A DNA stretch of 64,000 bases from Bacillota bacterium (lineage in GTDB: Bacteria; Bacillota; Clostridia; Christensenellales; Aristaeellaceae), in the NCBI GenBank assembly GCA_023411395.1, contig JAEYOV010000033.1, positions 22,344-86,343 of the forward strand. The letters are read 5' to 3'. The translations under genes and the position numbers were made by a program. Numbering within the stretch: the stretch's first letter is position 1; each line of letters starts with the position of its first letter. Positions 8,442-16,925 of the stretch are shown here, in pieces. The notes under the pieces are model-generated. The model saw only the letters and a program-made list of their open reading frames with translations, made no database searches and had not been told where the DNA came from.

Positions 8442-9815
8442 ATGAACCGGTTTGAAAACAATCTCTCCGAGGGGAGCGTATTACAAGGGCTGATCCGTTT
8501 TGCCACGCCCTTTTTGCTGTCCAACATCATACAGTCGCTGTACAACGTGGCGGATATGTTTATCGTGGGCAAATTCAGCGGCACGGCCAGCATCGCGGGT
8601 GTCAACATCGGTGGACAGGTAACCTTTATCCTCACCAACCTGATTATGGGCTTGTGCACGGGCGGCACGGTGCTGATTGCCCAATATGTGGGCAGCGGCA
8701 ACCGGGAGAAACTGAAAAAAACTGTCTCCACGCTGTTTACGGGGCTGACGGTGGCGGCCGTGGTCATCACGGTAACCATGCTGCTGCTTAAAAATCAGGC
8801 ATTGCGTCTGTTAAGCACGCCGCAGGAGTCCTTTTCCGAGGCCAGCAATTACTTATGGGTCACGGTCACGGGCATCGTATTTATCTTCGGCTACAACGCG
8901 CTGAGCGCGGTGCTCCGGGGCATGGGCGACAGCAAGCGGCCGTTGATATTCGTATCCATCGCCTGCGTTACGAATGTCGCGCTGGATATCATCCTGGTGT
9001 GGCCGCTGAAAATGGGTGCGCTGGGCGCGGCCATCGCCACGGTGATCTCCCAGGGGCTGTCGCTGATCCTGTGCATTCAATACCTGAAACGCAAAGATTT
9101 CCTGTTCGATTTCAAGTTCAGTTCCTTCCGCATTGACCGGGGACAATTGAAAACCATTTTGAAAATCGGCACGCCCGCCGCCATACAGAATACCGTTGTG
9201 TCCATATCATTCCTGTTCATTACGGCGCTTACCAATGCCATTGGCGGCGTGACTGCTTCCGCGGCCGTAGGCATCGTCGGCAAATTCAACAGCTTTGCCA
9301 TTCTGCCTGCCATTGGCATGAGCGCGGCTGTATCCACCATGGCGGCGCAGAACATAGGTGCCAACAAGTGGGACAGGGCACTGAAAGCTGCCAGGATCGG
9401 TATGGTGATCTCCCTGGGCTTTAGCCTGACCGCCTTTGCCATCGTCCAGCTTTTTCCGGAAGCCATCATCAGGCTTTTTGACCAAAATCCCCAAACCATA
9501 CTGGACGGTGTTGCCTATATGCGCTCCTTCAGCTTCGATTATCTGATCGTGCCCTTTGTGTTTAGTTTGCACGGCCTGTACATCGGCGCCGGGCACACGG
9601 CATTTACCTTGTTTACGGGCTTGACTTCTTCTTTGCTTGGCAGAATCCCGGCTTCTTATCTGTTTGGCAAGGTGACGGGATGGGGATTGAGGGGCGTAGG
9701 CCTGGGCGCCCCTGTGGCTTCCTTTGTTTCGCTGCTGCTGGTTTTAGGGTTTTTCGTTTCGGGCCGCTGGAAGGTCAATGTGGCGGACAGGCATGTTTCC
9801 GGTGAAAAAGTATAG
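8442..9815 (+). CDS. MATE-family multidrug efflux transporter
   Basis: 457 residues with about twelve membrane segments in two homologous halves, as usual for MATE (NorM/DinF-like) cation-coupled exporters. The opening NNLSEGSVLQGLIRFATPFL is typical. The real start is the ATG at 8442 (GAGGATGTAGT upstream); longer open frame to the left is spurious because it runs through the preceding permease gene. It ends one base before the convergent AraC gene. Confidence 0.9.
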   Translation: MNRFENNLSEGSVLQGLIRFATPFLLSNIIQSLYNVADMFIVGKFSGTASIAGVNIGGQVTFILTNLIMGLCTGGTVLIAQYVGSGNREKLKKTVSTLFTGLTVAAVVITVTMLLLKNQALRLLSTPQESFSEASNYLWVTVTGIVFIFGYNALSAVLRGMGDSKRPLIFVSIACVTNVALDIILVWPLKMGALGAAIATVISQGLSLILCIQYLKRKDFLFDFKFSSFRIDRGQLKTILKIGTPAAIQNTVVSISFLFITALTNAIGGVTASAAVGIVGKFNSFAILPAIGMSAAVSTMAAQNIGANKWDRALKAARIGMVISLGFSLTAFAIVQLFPEAIIRLFDQNPQTILDGVAYMRSFSFDYLIVPFVFSLHGLYIGAGHTAFTLFTGLTSSLLGRIPASYLFGKVTGWGLRGVGLGAPVASFVSLLLVLGFFVSGRWKVNVADRHVSGEKV

Positions 9816-10784
9816 TCACACCTCGCGAATTGCCATCCATAAGCGGAAACCGTGAAAGCCGCCCTGGCCGGGCAGTGTGAGATGCTCCTCCAGCCATGGA
9901 TGGCCGCCGTAATCATACTCCGGCATACCGCTCAGCCATGTATGCAACGCCCTCCATTTCAATGAAAGATCGGAGCCTGTGCCGTATGCTGCCAGCAGTG
10001 TGGCGTACAGCCCACCGGGTAAGGTGGACAGCGTAATCCCCGCCTGACGGGCGCTTTCCCGCTCTGAGGAGGTAAGCTCTCCCACCTTTACCAAGGCCAC
10101 ATAGCCAAACTCTGTATCCAGGCAGGGGTAGGGATGGTTATAGCCGAAATACCGGGAGAGGGGCGGGATATGAAGACCACGCTCCACAAAGAACCGGCCC
10201 TGCTCCTTCACGGAAGGGAGAACCGCATCCGGCCCGAATTCCCGCCGGAAGGAAAGCGCCATCTGCCAGAATACAAGGCTGGTCCATGCCCGCCCCACGA
10301 TTATATCACGCTGTTTTTCGCGGTTTTTGGGCAGGACCTTATCGTAAACGGAACAGGAAGCCACATCCATTTTCGGCAGTTGACAAAGAACGATTTCCGG
10401 TTTGGATGCTTGTTCCTTGAGGGTGAATGCAAAAGGAAGCATCATACCGTCCGGAATCCCCCGTATGCGGTACTGAAGCGGCGGCATACCAAATTCACTT
10501 GTGAAGGCCCTTGTAAATGTCTGCTGGGATTCAAACCCTGAGTTCAAGGCAATGTCTGTAATCTTCCTGTCTGTCTCAATCAAGTCCTTCGCGGCGCGGG
10601 TAAGCTTGCGCCGGGCGGCGTATGTGAGCGGAGACATACCTACCACATCGAAAAAAACACGGGCAAAGTGCGAATAGGAATAATGGGCGGCAGCCGCAAT
10701 CGCGTCCGCGCGAAGCCCGCTTTCGATATGCTGTTCCATATATGCGACGCTATCGCTCAGCAATTGAAAATAGTCCACCCTCAT
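9816..10784 (-). CDS. AraC-family regulator with GyrI-like effector domain
   Basis: 322 residues. Two helix-turn-helix motifs occupy residues about 10-110 (AIAAAAHYSYSHFARVFFDV and the second helix region ITDIALNSGFESQQTFTRAF). The remainder resembles the GyrI-like/SOUL small-molecule-binding fold, as in Rob/SoxS-type multidrug regulators. The ATG at 10784 has AGGGGGA upstream; an extension to 10832 lacks a site. Being convergent with the MATE gene, it could sense compounds exported by it, but that is only proximity. Confidence 0.85.
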   Translation of the reverse strand: MRVDYFQLLSDSVAYMEQHIESGLRADAIAAAAHYSYSHFARVFFDVVGMSPLTYAARRKLTRAAKDLIETDRKITDIALNSGFESQQTFTRAFTSEFGMPPLQYRIRGIPDGMMLPFAFTLKEQASKPEIVLCQLPKMDVASCSVYDKVLPKNREKQRDIIVGRAWTSLVFWQMALSFRREFGPDAVLPSVKEQGRFFVERGLHIPPLSRYFGYNHPYPCLDTEFGYVALVKVGELTSSERESARQAGITLSTLPGGLYATLLAAYGTGSDLSLKWRALHTWLSGMPEYDYGGHPWLEEHLTLPGQGGFHGFRLWMAIREV

Positions 10785-10881
10785 GGCTGCAATCCCCCTG
10801 ATGGGTTTATTGTAGCACGAATCGGCGGACATTTCTTTGCAGGTTTGATCATAAATCCAACCTGCCTTACGGTACTGCGCA

Positions 10882-11484
10882 TTATTTTGCGAAAGCCATC
10901 CAGCTATTGAGCCTTTCTGAAGGCATTTTCTCTTTCAGAACTTCCATGGCCTCGTAGTAGTCGTTGGGATTTTCCGCAAAGGTCGTATCTTTTAGCAGGC
11001 AAAAGCCAGCCGCAACATACAGCCCAATGGCCTTATGGCTCCAGCTCTGGGTATGCAGGTAGGCGGGATAGGCATCAGCCCCCTGGAAAAAGCGCATCGT
11101 TTCCCCCAAAAGAGCCTTGCCAAGACCCAGCCCCTGATATTCGGGCCGAACTCCAAACCAGTGCACAACGCCCGTTTCCCCGGCTCCGTTTGGCAGGTAC
11201 CATGCGGTGCAGGTGCCCGCATATTCGCCCCCGGACGACAAAACAAAGAAGCAGCGGCGGCGAATTTCTGCCGGATGAAGCAGATATGTTTGGACAAAGT
11301 ACGCTTCCGCCTCCGCCCAAGAATCAAATTCCCCTACCGATGTTTCAATAGCCGCCCATTCTTTTTCATCACCGGGTTCATAGGTTTTCAAAGAAAACCC
11401 CTCCGGCAGGTTCCAACTGAATATCGGTGACAAACCATCCGCCCGCATGATGATATTCTTGTAGGGAATGGATTTGTCCAGCAT
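10882..11484 (-). CDS. GNAT-family N-acetyltransferase
   Basis: 200 residues with a C-terminal GNAT fold. The acetyl-CoA binding motif VRPEYQGLGLGKALL is near residue 120 and a typical final strand segment IGLYVAAGFCLLKD follows. The start ATG at 11484 has AAGGAGAAGCGT in front. Acceptor substrate unknown. It is encoded in the same direction as the AraC gene but about 100 bases separate them. Confidence 0.87.
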   Translation of the reverse strand: MLDKSIPYKNIIMRADGLSPIFSWNLPEGFSLKTYEPGDEKEWAAIETSVGEFDSWAEAEAYFVQTYLLHPAEIRRRCFFVLSSGGEYAGTCTAWYLPNGAGETGVVHWFGVRPEYQGLGLGKALLGETMRFFQGADAYPAYLHTQSWSHKAIGLYVAAGFCLLKDTTFAENPNDYYEAMEVLKEKMPSERLNSWMAFAK

Positions 11485-11542
11485 ACGCTTCTCCTTGCGC
11501 GCAATGTCTTTTAGGCGGATAGAGGATGCAAAACGCCAGGTG

Positions 11543-12940
11543 TCATTCCTTCCCGGAAAGGTATTCGTGAATATCCTTGGCGGCTTTCTTCCCCGCGCCC
11601 ATGGCCAGGATTACGGTAGCCGCGCCGGTGACGGCATCGCCGCCGGCCCATACGCCATCCAAGCTGGTGCGCCCCGTCTCCTCATCGGCAATGATGCCGC
11701 CCCATTTTTGAGTTTCAAGGCCGGGAGTGGTTTTTTTGATGAGGGGGTTGGGGCTGTTGCCGATGGCCACGATCACGGTACCTACCGGCATCGTAAAGGC
11801 GCTGCCGGGCTTGGGGGCAGGACGGCGGCGGCCGGAAGCGTCCGGTTCGCCCAGCTCCATTTCCACACAGGTCATGGCTATGACGCTGCCCTTTTCATCC
11901 CCTTGGATGCCGATGGGGTTTGTGAGCATGCGGAAGATGATGCCCTCCTCCCTGGCGTGGTGGATCTCCTCCTGCCTGGCGGGCATTTCTTTTTCGCTGC
12001 GCCGGTAGATGATGGAAACCTCCCCGGCGCCCATCCTAAGCGCGCTGCGGGCGGCGTCCATGGCCACATTGCCGCCGCCGATCACCGCCACATGGCTCCC
12101 CACCTTTACGGGTGTGTCAAACCTTGGATAATCATACGCCTTCATCAGGTTGACGCGGGTCAAAAACTCATTGGCGGAATAGACGCCGTTGAGGTTTTCC
12201 CCCGGTATGTTTTGAAAGTTGGGCAGGCCCGCGCCGCTGCCCACGAACACGGCGTCAAAGCGCTGTTCCTTCATCAGCTCATCCACGGTGAAAGAGCGGC
12301 CCACCACCCGGTTGGTTTCGATGTTCACGCCCAATTCAATGATCTGATCAATTTCCTTTTGCACAAGCGCTTTGGGCAGGCGGAATTCCGGAATGCCGTA
12401 CATCAGCACGCCGCCGGGTGTATGCAGCGCCTCGAAGACGGTCACTTCATAGCCCAGCTTGGCCAGGTCTCCGGCACAGGTCAGGCTGGCGGGGCCGGAG
12501 CCCACCACCGCCACCTTCTTTCCGTTCTTTTCGGCCGGAGCTTGATGGGTCAGCCCGTGGGCCATGGCCCAATCGGCGGCAAACCGCTCCAGCCGCCCGA
12601 TAGCCACCGGCTCGCCCTTGATCCCCCGTACGCATTTTTCCTCGCATTGCGTTTCCTGGGGGCATACCCGGCCGCACACCGCGGGCAGCGCGTTGGTCAT
12701 GCGGATGACCTCATAGGCGGCTTCAAAATCGCCCTTTTGCATATAGGCGATGAATTCGGGGATGTGGACAAAAACCGGGCAGCCGGATACGCAGGGCCTG
12801 TGCTTGCAATTTAAACAGCGCTTGGCCTCATCGATCGCCATTTCCGCCGTGTAGCCCAGGGCCACCTCCTGAAAATTGCGCGCCCGCTCTTCGGGCGGTT
12901 GTTCCGGCATGGGATTTTTTGTATTGCGCATATTGGGCAT
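11543..12940 (-). CDS. nfnB: NfnB-type NADPH/ferredoxin oxidoreductase, large subunit (GltD-like)
   Basis: 465 residues. An N-terminal domain with two cysteine clusters (CLNCKHRPCVSGCP and CGRVCPQETQCEEKC) binds 4Fe-4S centres, followed by an FAD Rossmann motif VVGSGPASL (about residue 145) and an NADPH-binding motif VIGGGNVAMD (about 285). Alone it looks like a glutamate synthase small subunit, but its pairing with the NfnA-like gene points to NADH-dependent reduced ferredoxin:NADP+ oxidoreductase, an electron-bifurcating enzyme. The ATG at 12940 overlaps the NfnA stop (TGATG) with GGGAGGAAACCGCTG upstream. Confidence 0.88.
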   Translation of the reverse strand: MPNMRNTKNPMPEQPPEERARNFQEVALGYTAEMAIDEAKRCLNCKHRPCVSGCPVFVHIPEFIAYMQKGDFEAAYEVIRMTNALPAVCGRVCPQETQCEEKCVRGIKGEPVAIGRLERFAADWAMAHGLTHQAPAEKNGKKVAVVGSGPASLTCAGDLAKLGYEVTVFEALHTPGGVLMYGIPEFRLPKALVQKEIDQIIELGVNIETNRVVGRSFTVDELMKEQRFDAVFVGSGAGLPNFQNIPGENLNGVYSANEFLTRVNLMKAYDYPRFDTPVKVGSHVAVIGGGNVAMDAARSALRMGAGEVSIIYRRSEKEMPARQEEIHHAREEGIIFRMLTNPIGIQGDEKGSVIAMTCVEMELGEPDASGRRRPAPKPGSAFTMPVGTVIVAIGNSPNPLIKKTTPGLETQKWGGIIADEETGRTSLDGVWAGGDAVTGAATVILAMGAGKKAAKDIHEYLSGKE

Positions 12941-13767
12941 CAGCGGTTTCCTCCCGTCAGACGGCAAAAATGCTGTTCCTCTTCCCGGTACATGCGGGAA
13001 CGGGCCATGGCTCCTTCAAAATCCACCAGATGGCCGTCAAAATCGGGGCCGTCCACGCAGGCGAATTTTGTTTCCCCGCCCACCGTAACCCGGCATCCGC
13101 CGCACATGCCGGTGCCGTCGATCATGATGGGGTTCATGCTCACGATGGTTTTGATGCCGTAAGGCCTTGTCAGTTCACAAACGGCTTTCATCATGGGAAG
13201 CGGGCCGATGGCCACCACGGCGTCGTACTGTACTCCTTCCTCGATTTTCTTTCGAAGCGCGTCGGTGACGAAGCCTTTGTTGCCGTTGGAACCGTCATCG
13301 GTCATCAAAAACAGGTTTTCGCAGGCATCCCGCATCTCCTTTTCCAGAATGATCAGGGATTCATTCCGGAAGCCCATGATGCCGTCCACCCTGGCCCCCT
13401 GGTCAAAAAGCGCCTTGGCCTGGGGATAGGCAATGGCCACCCCCAGCCCGCCGCCTACCACCGCGGCGCGCCGGATACCGCCAAGATGGGAGGGCTCCCC
13501 CAGCGGGCCCACGAAGTCGCGGATAAACCCGCCCTCCGGCTGCTGGTCCAGATGATTGGTGGTAAAGCCCACCTTTTGAAAAATAATGGTTACGGTGCCC
13601 CTTTCCCTGTCATAACCCGCAATGGTCAAAGGCACCCTTTCCCCCTGATCATCCACCCGGAAGATGATAAACTGACCCGGCTGAGCCTTTTTCGCCACAT
13701 GGGGCGCCATAATTTCCATCAGCGTGACGGTGTCGTTCAGCGGCCTTTTCTTTACAATCTGATACAA
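12940..13767 (-). CDS. nfnA: NfnA-type ferredoxin-NADP+ reductase subunit
   Basis: 275 residues, ferredoxin-NADP reductase fold. RVPLTIAGYD is the flavin-binding motif, VVGGGLGVA the nucleotide motif (about residue 108), and cysteines in GMCGGCRVTV and KFACVDGPDFDGH supply a 2Fe-2S cluster, as in NfnA and dihydroorotate dehydrogenase electron-transfer subunits. The start is a TTG with GGAGGAAAC upstream. Directly followed by nfnB, so the two probably form the bifurcating complex that interconverts NADH, NADPH and ferredoxin. Confidence 0.87.
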   Translation of the reverse strand: MYQIVKKRPLNDTVTLMEIMAPHVAKKAQPGQFIIFRVDDQGERVPLTIAGYDRERGTVTIIFQKVGFTTNHLDQQPEGGFIRDFVGPLGEPSHLGGIRRAAVVGGGLGVAIAYPQAKALFDQGARVDGIMGFRNESLIILEKEMRDACENLFLMTDDGSNGNKGFVTDALRKKIEEGVQYDAVVAIGPLPMMKAVCELTRPYGIKTIVSMNPIMIDGTGMCGGCRVTVGGETKFACVDGPDFDGHLVDFEGAMARSRMYREEEQHFCRLTGGNR

Positions 13768-13791
13768 ATAAGTTTCCTCCTCAGATTCGGG

Positions 13792-14517
13792 TTACAGCTT
13801 TTCCAGGGGCGCAACCCAGTCGCCATTGATAACCGGCGCGCCTTCAAAGACGGGAGCGGCCCAGCGCACGGCGTTTGTGATCACCTTCTGCACCTGCTTT
13901 TGGTAATAGATGGGGAAGGTTTCATGGCCGGGCTGGAAATAAAAAATGCGTCCGAAGCCCCTGGTAAAGCAGCAGCCGCTGCGGAACACCTCGCCGGTCT
14001 GGAACCAGCTCAAAAAAACCAGTTCCTCCGGCGCGGGAATGTCGAACCGCTCCCCGTACATCTCTTCGTGGGGGATTTCAAAATAGGGCGGCAGCCCGCG
14101 GGCGATGGGATGCTGGGGGCTTATTACCCAAACCCTCTCCTTCTCCGCTTCCTCATGCCAGCGCAGGGAGCAGCTTGTGCCCATCAGCCTTGTAAACACC
14201 TTGGACATGTGACCGGAGTGGAGCACGATCAGCCCCATGCCGTCCAGCACCCTTTTTAAGACCCGTTCCGCCACCGTGTCCGATACTTCCGAATGTTTGG
14301 CGTGCCCCCACCAGATCAGCACGTCCGTTTCTTTCAGGACTTCCTCACTAAGGCCATGCTCCGGTTCCGTGAGGGTGGCGGTGCGTACCGCCATATCCTT
14401 GTTAGCCGCAAGAAAATCCGCAATGGCCCCGTGAATGCCGGCGGGATATATTGCTGCTACGGCTTCCTTCGTTTTTTCATGATAAAATTCGTTCCACACG
14501 GTCACCCGGATTGCCAT
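13792..14517 (-). CDS. ThuA-like protein
   Basis: 241-residue protein of the ThuA class-I-glutamine-amidotransferase-like fold, starting [15 protein letters not shown] and containing [11 protein letters not shown] (about residue 66) and [12 protein letters not shown] (about 95). ThuA proteins are linked to trehalose and other sugar utilisation, perhaps in ketosugar conversion. The ATG at 14517 has GGGAG upstream. Only 24 bases separate it from nfnA, so it is probably first in the thuA-nfnA-nfnB transcript, which could supply reductant balance for a sugar oxidation step. Confidence 0.8.
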   Translation of the reverse strand: MAIRVTVWNEFYHEKTKEAVAAIYPAGIHGAIADFLAANKDMAVRTATLTEPEHGLSEEVLKETDVLIWWGHAKHSEVSDTVAERVLKRVLDGMGLIVLHSGHMSKVFTRLMGTSCSLRWHEEAEKERVWVISPQHPIARGLPPYFEIPHEEMYGERFDIPAPEELVFLSWFQTGEVFRSGCCFTRGFGRIFYFQPGHETFPIYYQKQVQKVITNAVRWAAPVFEGAPVINGDWVAPLEKL

Positions 14518-14553
14518 ACGTTCCACACTCCCTGAGGATGTTGCCTCATCATT

Positions 14554-14574
14554 ATGAAAGCAAAATACTTTCAT
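14554..14574. promoter_or_regulatory. Inverted repeat next to the ThuA promoter
   Basis: ATGAAAG / CTTTCAT, 7-bp arms with a 7-base spacer, just downstream of the -10 box of the ThuA promoter. Position suits a repressor site; the protein is unknown. Confidence 0.4.
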
Positions 14575-14579
14575 GTAGT

Positions 14580-14607
14580 ATCATACAGTGTTTTTGGATG
14601 TTTGCAA
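14580..14607 (-). promoter_or_regulatory. Promoter of the ThuA-Nfn operon
   Basis: Read on the minus strand: TTGCAA (14607-14602), 16-base spacer, TATGAT (14585-14580), about 65 bases before the ThuA start. Confidence 0.55.
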
Positions 14608-14678
14608 GCCGTATTGCCGAAAAAGTGGCTATCAATTTCATTTTCCGCATTTGCGGGTATTTTTGCCCGAAAAGACTA

Positions 14679-14707
14679 TTGCATGAAAGAAAAAGGCGCG
14701 CTATAAT
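14679..14707 (+). promoter_or_regulatory. Promoter of the ATP synthase operon
   Basis: TTGCAT (14679-14684), 17-base spacer, perfect -10 TATAAT (14702-14707). It is the only good promoter between the divergent ThuA operon and the atp genes. Confidence 0.75.
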
Positions 14708-14716
14708 CACACTATT

Positions 14717-14749
14717 GGAAGGTTTGATTCCGACAAGCCTTCCGTTTTT
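14717..14749 (+). terminator. Terminator-like hairpin in the atp leader (possible attenuator)
   Basis: Ten-bp stem GGAAGGTTTG / CAAGCCTTCC (one G-U pair) with a 7-base loop, then G and five T residues. It begins only about ten bases after the -10 box, so nearly every atp transcript would start with it. A leader regulator or anti-terminator is therefore possible. Confidence 0.6.
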
Positions 14750-14790
14750 CTGCGAAAATTCGGAAAAGGAGCGCATTTTCCTGCTTAACA

Positions 14791-15156
14791 ATGCGGCGGC
14801 GCTGCACAAACCGCAGGAAAAGGGAGCCTGCACGGAAAAAAATTTTGCTTTCCCGGCATTTTCCTATTGCGCGAATACAAGAATCGGGTGTATGGTATGT
14901 GCTGATATTTTTTGCCTTGGGTTTATTGGGCGGCATTGCTTTCGGATGGTTCCAATGCCGATTTCTTGCCTGGATCATCGGGTTTCATGGCAAGGCCCGT
15001 CCACTTTTCATGATGGTAAAGCTTTTGCTGTGGGTCTCAAGCATGGTCCTGCTGGCATTATGGTCTATTCCCGTGCTGATTTGTTTTGTGGCAGGCGCCA
15101 CCGCCGCCATGCTGGTATGCATGATTCGCATGAAGCGCCGCACAAAGGAGGAGTAA
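14791..15156 (+). CDS. ATP synthase subunit I-like membrane protein
   Basis: Up to 121 residues with about four hydrophobic segments (for example FFALGLLGGIAFGWFQ and VLICFVAGATAAMLVCMI) placed directly before atpB, the position of AtpI/subunit I, which assists c-ring assembly. The start is uncertain: the ATG at 14791 has no well-spaced ribosome site (AAAAGGAG is about 20 bases away) and the basic N-terminus may be shorter. The stop is 3 bases before atpB. AtpR of N-ATPases was considered, but the operon order is that of ordinary F-ATPases. Confidence 0.65.
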   Translation: MRRRCTNRRKREPARKKILLSRHFPIARIQESGVWYVLIFFALGLLGGIAFGWFQCRFLAWIIGFHGKARPLFMMVKLLLWVSSMVLLALWSIPVLICFVAGATAAMLVCMIRMKRRTKEE

Positions 15157-15159
15157 GCC

Positions 15160-15843
15160 TTGGAACTGAAGATCAGCCTCTTCCCGGAGCACTTTTATGT
15201 GTTCGGCATCAATGTGGGCCTGTCGGTGGTCATCGCCTGGGGCGTGCTGGCCATTTTGATTCTGGCGCTGGTAGCGATCCGCATTTTCGTCATTCCAAGG
15301 TTCCAGCAAAAGCCCAAAGGGCTGCAAAATGTGCTGGAGATGGCAGTGCAGGGCATATACGGCTTTGCAGAAAACAAGGTCGGGCACCATGCAGCCAGTT
15401 ATGTGGCCCCCATTGCCATGACGTTCATAGCCTATATCTTCTTCACCACGGTTGTGGAGCTGTTCGGCCTTCCTCCCGCCACGGAGGACCTGAACTGCAC
15501 CATTGCTCTTGGGCTTGCCTCGTTTCTTACGGTAAACATCATTGCCTTAAAGATCGCAGGATTTAAGGGGCGGCTGAAGAACCTGGCAAGCCCCAAGGCC
15601 ATTGTTGCCCCCATCCGCGTGCTCACAGACTGTATCGCACCCTTTTCCATGGGTATCCGTCTCTTTGCCAACGTGTTGGTAGGCGGCGTCATCATGCAGC
15701 TGATTTACGCGGTTGTCCCTATCCTGCTGCCGGCTGCGGTAGCCTCTTACTTCAACGTGCTGCATGTGGGTATCCAAACCTTTGTATTCAGCTTGCTTTT
15801 TCTGACCTATGTCAGCGAAGCAGTTGGCGAAGTGGCTGAATAA
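15160..15843 (+). CDS. atpB: F1Fo ATP synthase subunit a
   Basis: 227 residues, about five membrane helices. It carries the essential stator arginine in RLFANVLVGG (about residue 166) and the late QTFVFSLLFLTYVSEAV helix that faces the c-ring. The start is a TTG with AAAGGAGGAGTAAGCC upstream. Subunit a forms the two ion half-channels. Confidence 0.93.
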   Translation: MELKISLFPEHFYVFGINVGLSVVIAWGVLAILILALVAIRIFVIPRFQQKPKGLQNVLEMAVQGIYGFAENKVGHHAASYVAPIAMTFIAYIFFTTVVELFGLPPATEDLNCTIALGLASFLTVNIIALKIAGFKGRLKNLASPKAIVAPIRVLTDCIAPFSMGIRLFANVLVGGVIMQLIYAVVPILLPAAVASYFNVLHVGIQTFVFSLLFLTYVSEAVGEVAE

Positions 15844-15886
15844 ACAAAAAGTCCCTGTTTTCACAACATAAAAGGAGGAAACGAGT

Positions 15887-16132
15887 ATGTCTGTTCTTGG
15901 AATCATCGCTATCGGGGCCGGTATCGCCGCGCTGTGCGGCGGCGCCGCCGCCATCGCCATGGGACTTGCCACCGGCAAGGCCGTGGAGTCTATCGCGCGC
16001 CAGCCGGAGGCTGCCGGGAAGATAAACTCCTCTTTGCTGTTCGGATTGATCCTGATGGAAACCACCGCCGTTTACGCGCTGCTGGTTGCCATTTTGATTG
16101 TCTTCATTCTGGGCGGCAAGGTTGCGGCTTAA
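15887..16132 (+). CDS. atpE: F1Fo ATP synthase subunit c
   Basis: 81-residue two-helix hairpin with the polar loop ARQPEAAGK. The ion-binding carboxylate is the Glu in LMETTAVYAL of helix 2. The Thr-Thr and Tyr after it recall sodium-binding c-subunits, but the helix-1 Gln used by those is Met here (AIAMGLATGK), so H+ or Na+ use is undecided. AAAGGAGGAAACGAGT precedes the ATG. Confidence 0.95.
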   Translation: MSVLGIIAIGAGIAALCGGAAAIAMGLATGKAVESIARQPEAAGKINSSLLFGLILMETTAVYALLVAILIVFILGGKVAA

Positions 16133-16196
16133 GGCCGGCGGAGCGCACACCGCTATTCGGCCGCTGCGTTGCCGGGAATGAAACGGAGGAATCCCT

Positions 16197-16679
16197 GTGG
16201 AAGAATTGTTTAACCCAACTACCATATTGCTGCACGTCATCAACGCGGTGATCCTGCTGGTGGCGCTGTATTTCCTGCTGTACAAGCCTGTGCGCAAGTT
16301 TACCACCGCCAGGGCTCAAGGCATTGAGGATCAATTGAAGAATGCCCAGGATACACAGTCAAAAGCGCATGATGCATTGGCCTCTTCCCAGCAAAAGCTC
16401 AAGGATGCCGACCAGGAGGCCATGGCCGCCATTTCCCAGGGCACCCAAAAGGCCCACGCTCAGGCTCAGGATATTATCAAATCAGCCAGGGAACAGGCCG
16501 ATCAAATCGTTGTCCAGGCCAGGCAGGAAGCCAACGCCCTGCTTTTCAGCGCCCATGAAGCCATGGCCGACGAAGCCGCGGTCCTGGCCGTGGAAATTGC
16601 CGCCAAAGTGCTTTCCCGGGAAGTAAAGGCGGAGGACCATCAGCAATTGATTGATGAATTCGTGAAAAAGGTGGGCTGA
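16197..16679 (+). CDS. atpF: F1Fo ATP synthase subunit b
   Basis: 160 residues: one N-terminal membrane helix (VINAVILLVALYFLLYKPV) followed by a long Ala/Gln-rich coiled coil that forms the peripheral stalk. Full length for the family. The start is GTG with ACGGAGGAATCCCT ahead of it. It is followed 3 bases later by the reduced delta gene. Confidence 0.93.
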   Translation: MEELFNPTTILLHVINAVILLVALYFLLYKPVRKFTTARAQGIEDQLKNAQDTQSKAHDALASSQQKLKDADQEAMAAISQGTQKAHAQAQDIIKSAREQADQIVVQARQEANALLFSAHEAMADEAAVLAVEIAAKVLSREVKAEDHQQLIDEFVKKVG

Positions 16680-16682
16680 AGC

Positions 16683-16925
16683 ATGCTCAAAGGATTGCTT
16701 TTGACCGCCTTGCCCCTTACCCAGGCACAGCACGCAGCCATCGAAGGCCATTTTTCAGACCTGCTGGGGGAAACGGTTGCCCTGGAAGTTCGGGAAGAGA
16801 AGAACCTGCTGGGCGGCGTAAAGGTGGAACTGGGCGGAAGGGTGTACGACGGCAGTTTGCGCGGGCAGCTTCAAAGCATATTGAGCACCCTGCGGCTGAA
16901 AGAGGAGGGCGGACGGAATGCTTGA
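16683..16925 (+). CDS. atpH: ATP synthase delta subunit reduced to its C-terminal domain
   Basis: Only 80 residues, against about 180 for a normal delta (OSCP) subunit. The visible part matches the C-terminal domain: LLGETVALEVREEKNLLGG and VELGGRVYDGSLRGQLQSI correspond to the family's GG-x-VRIGD-x-VYDGS region. The six-helix N-terminal domain that binds the alpha N-termini is missing, and it cannot be found in another frame, since subunit b is complete and ends 3 bases upstream. The gene overlaps atpA by 8 bases, so it is not a random fragment. Confidence 0.8.
   Translation: MLKGLLLTALPLTQAQHAAIEGHFSDLLGETVALEVREEKNLLGGVKVELGGRVYDGSLRGQLQSILSTLRLKEEGGRNA

Noticed and set aside
11468..12814. 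448-codon plus-strand open frame opposite nfnB
   Set aside because: It is the antisense shadow of the well-supported nfnB gene; GC-rich codon bias keeps the complementary frame open. Its translation shows no family motifs and no ribosome site.
12919..14259. 446-codon plus-strand frame opposite nfnA and ThuA
   Set aside because: Antisense shadow spanning two real genes, with His/Gly/Pro-rich non-protein-like composition.
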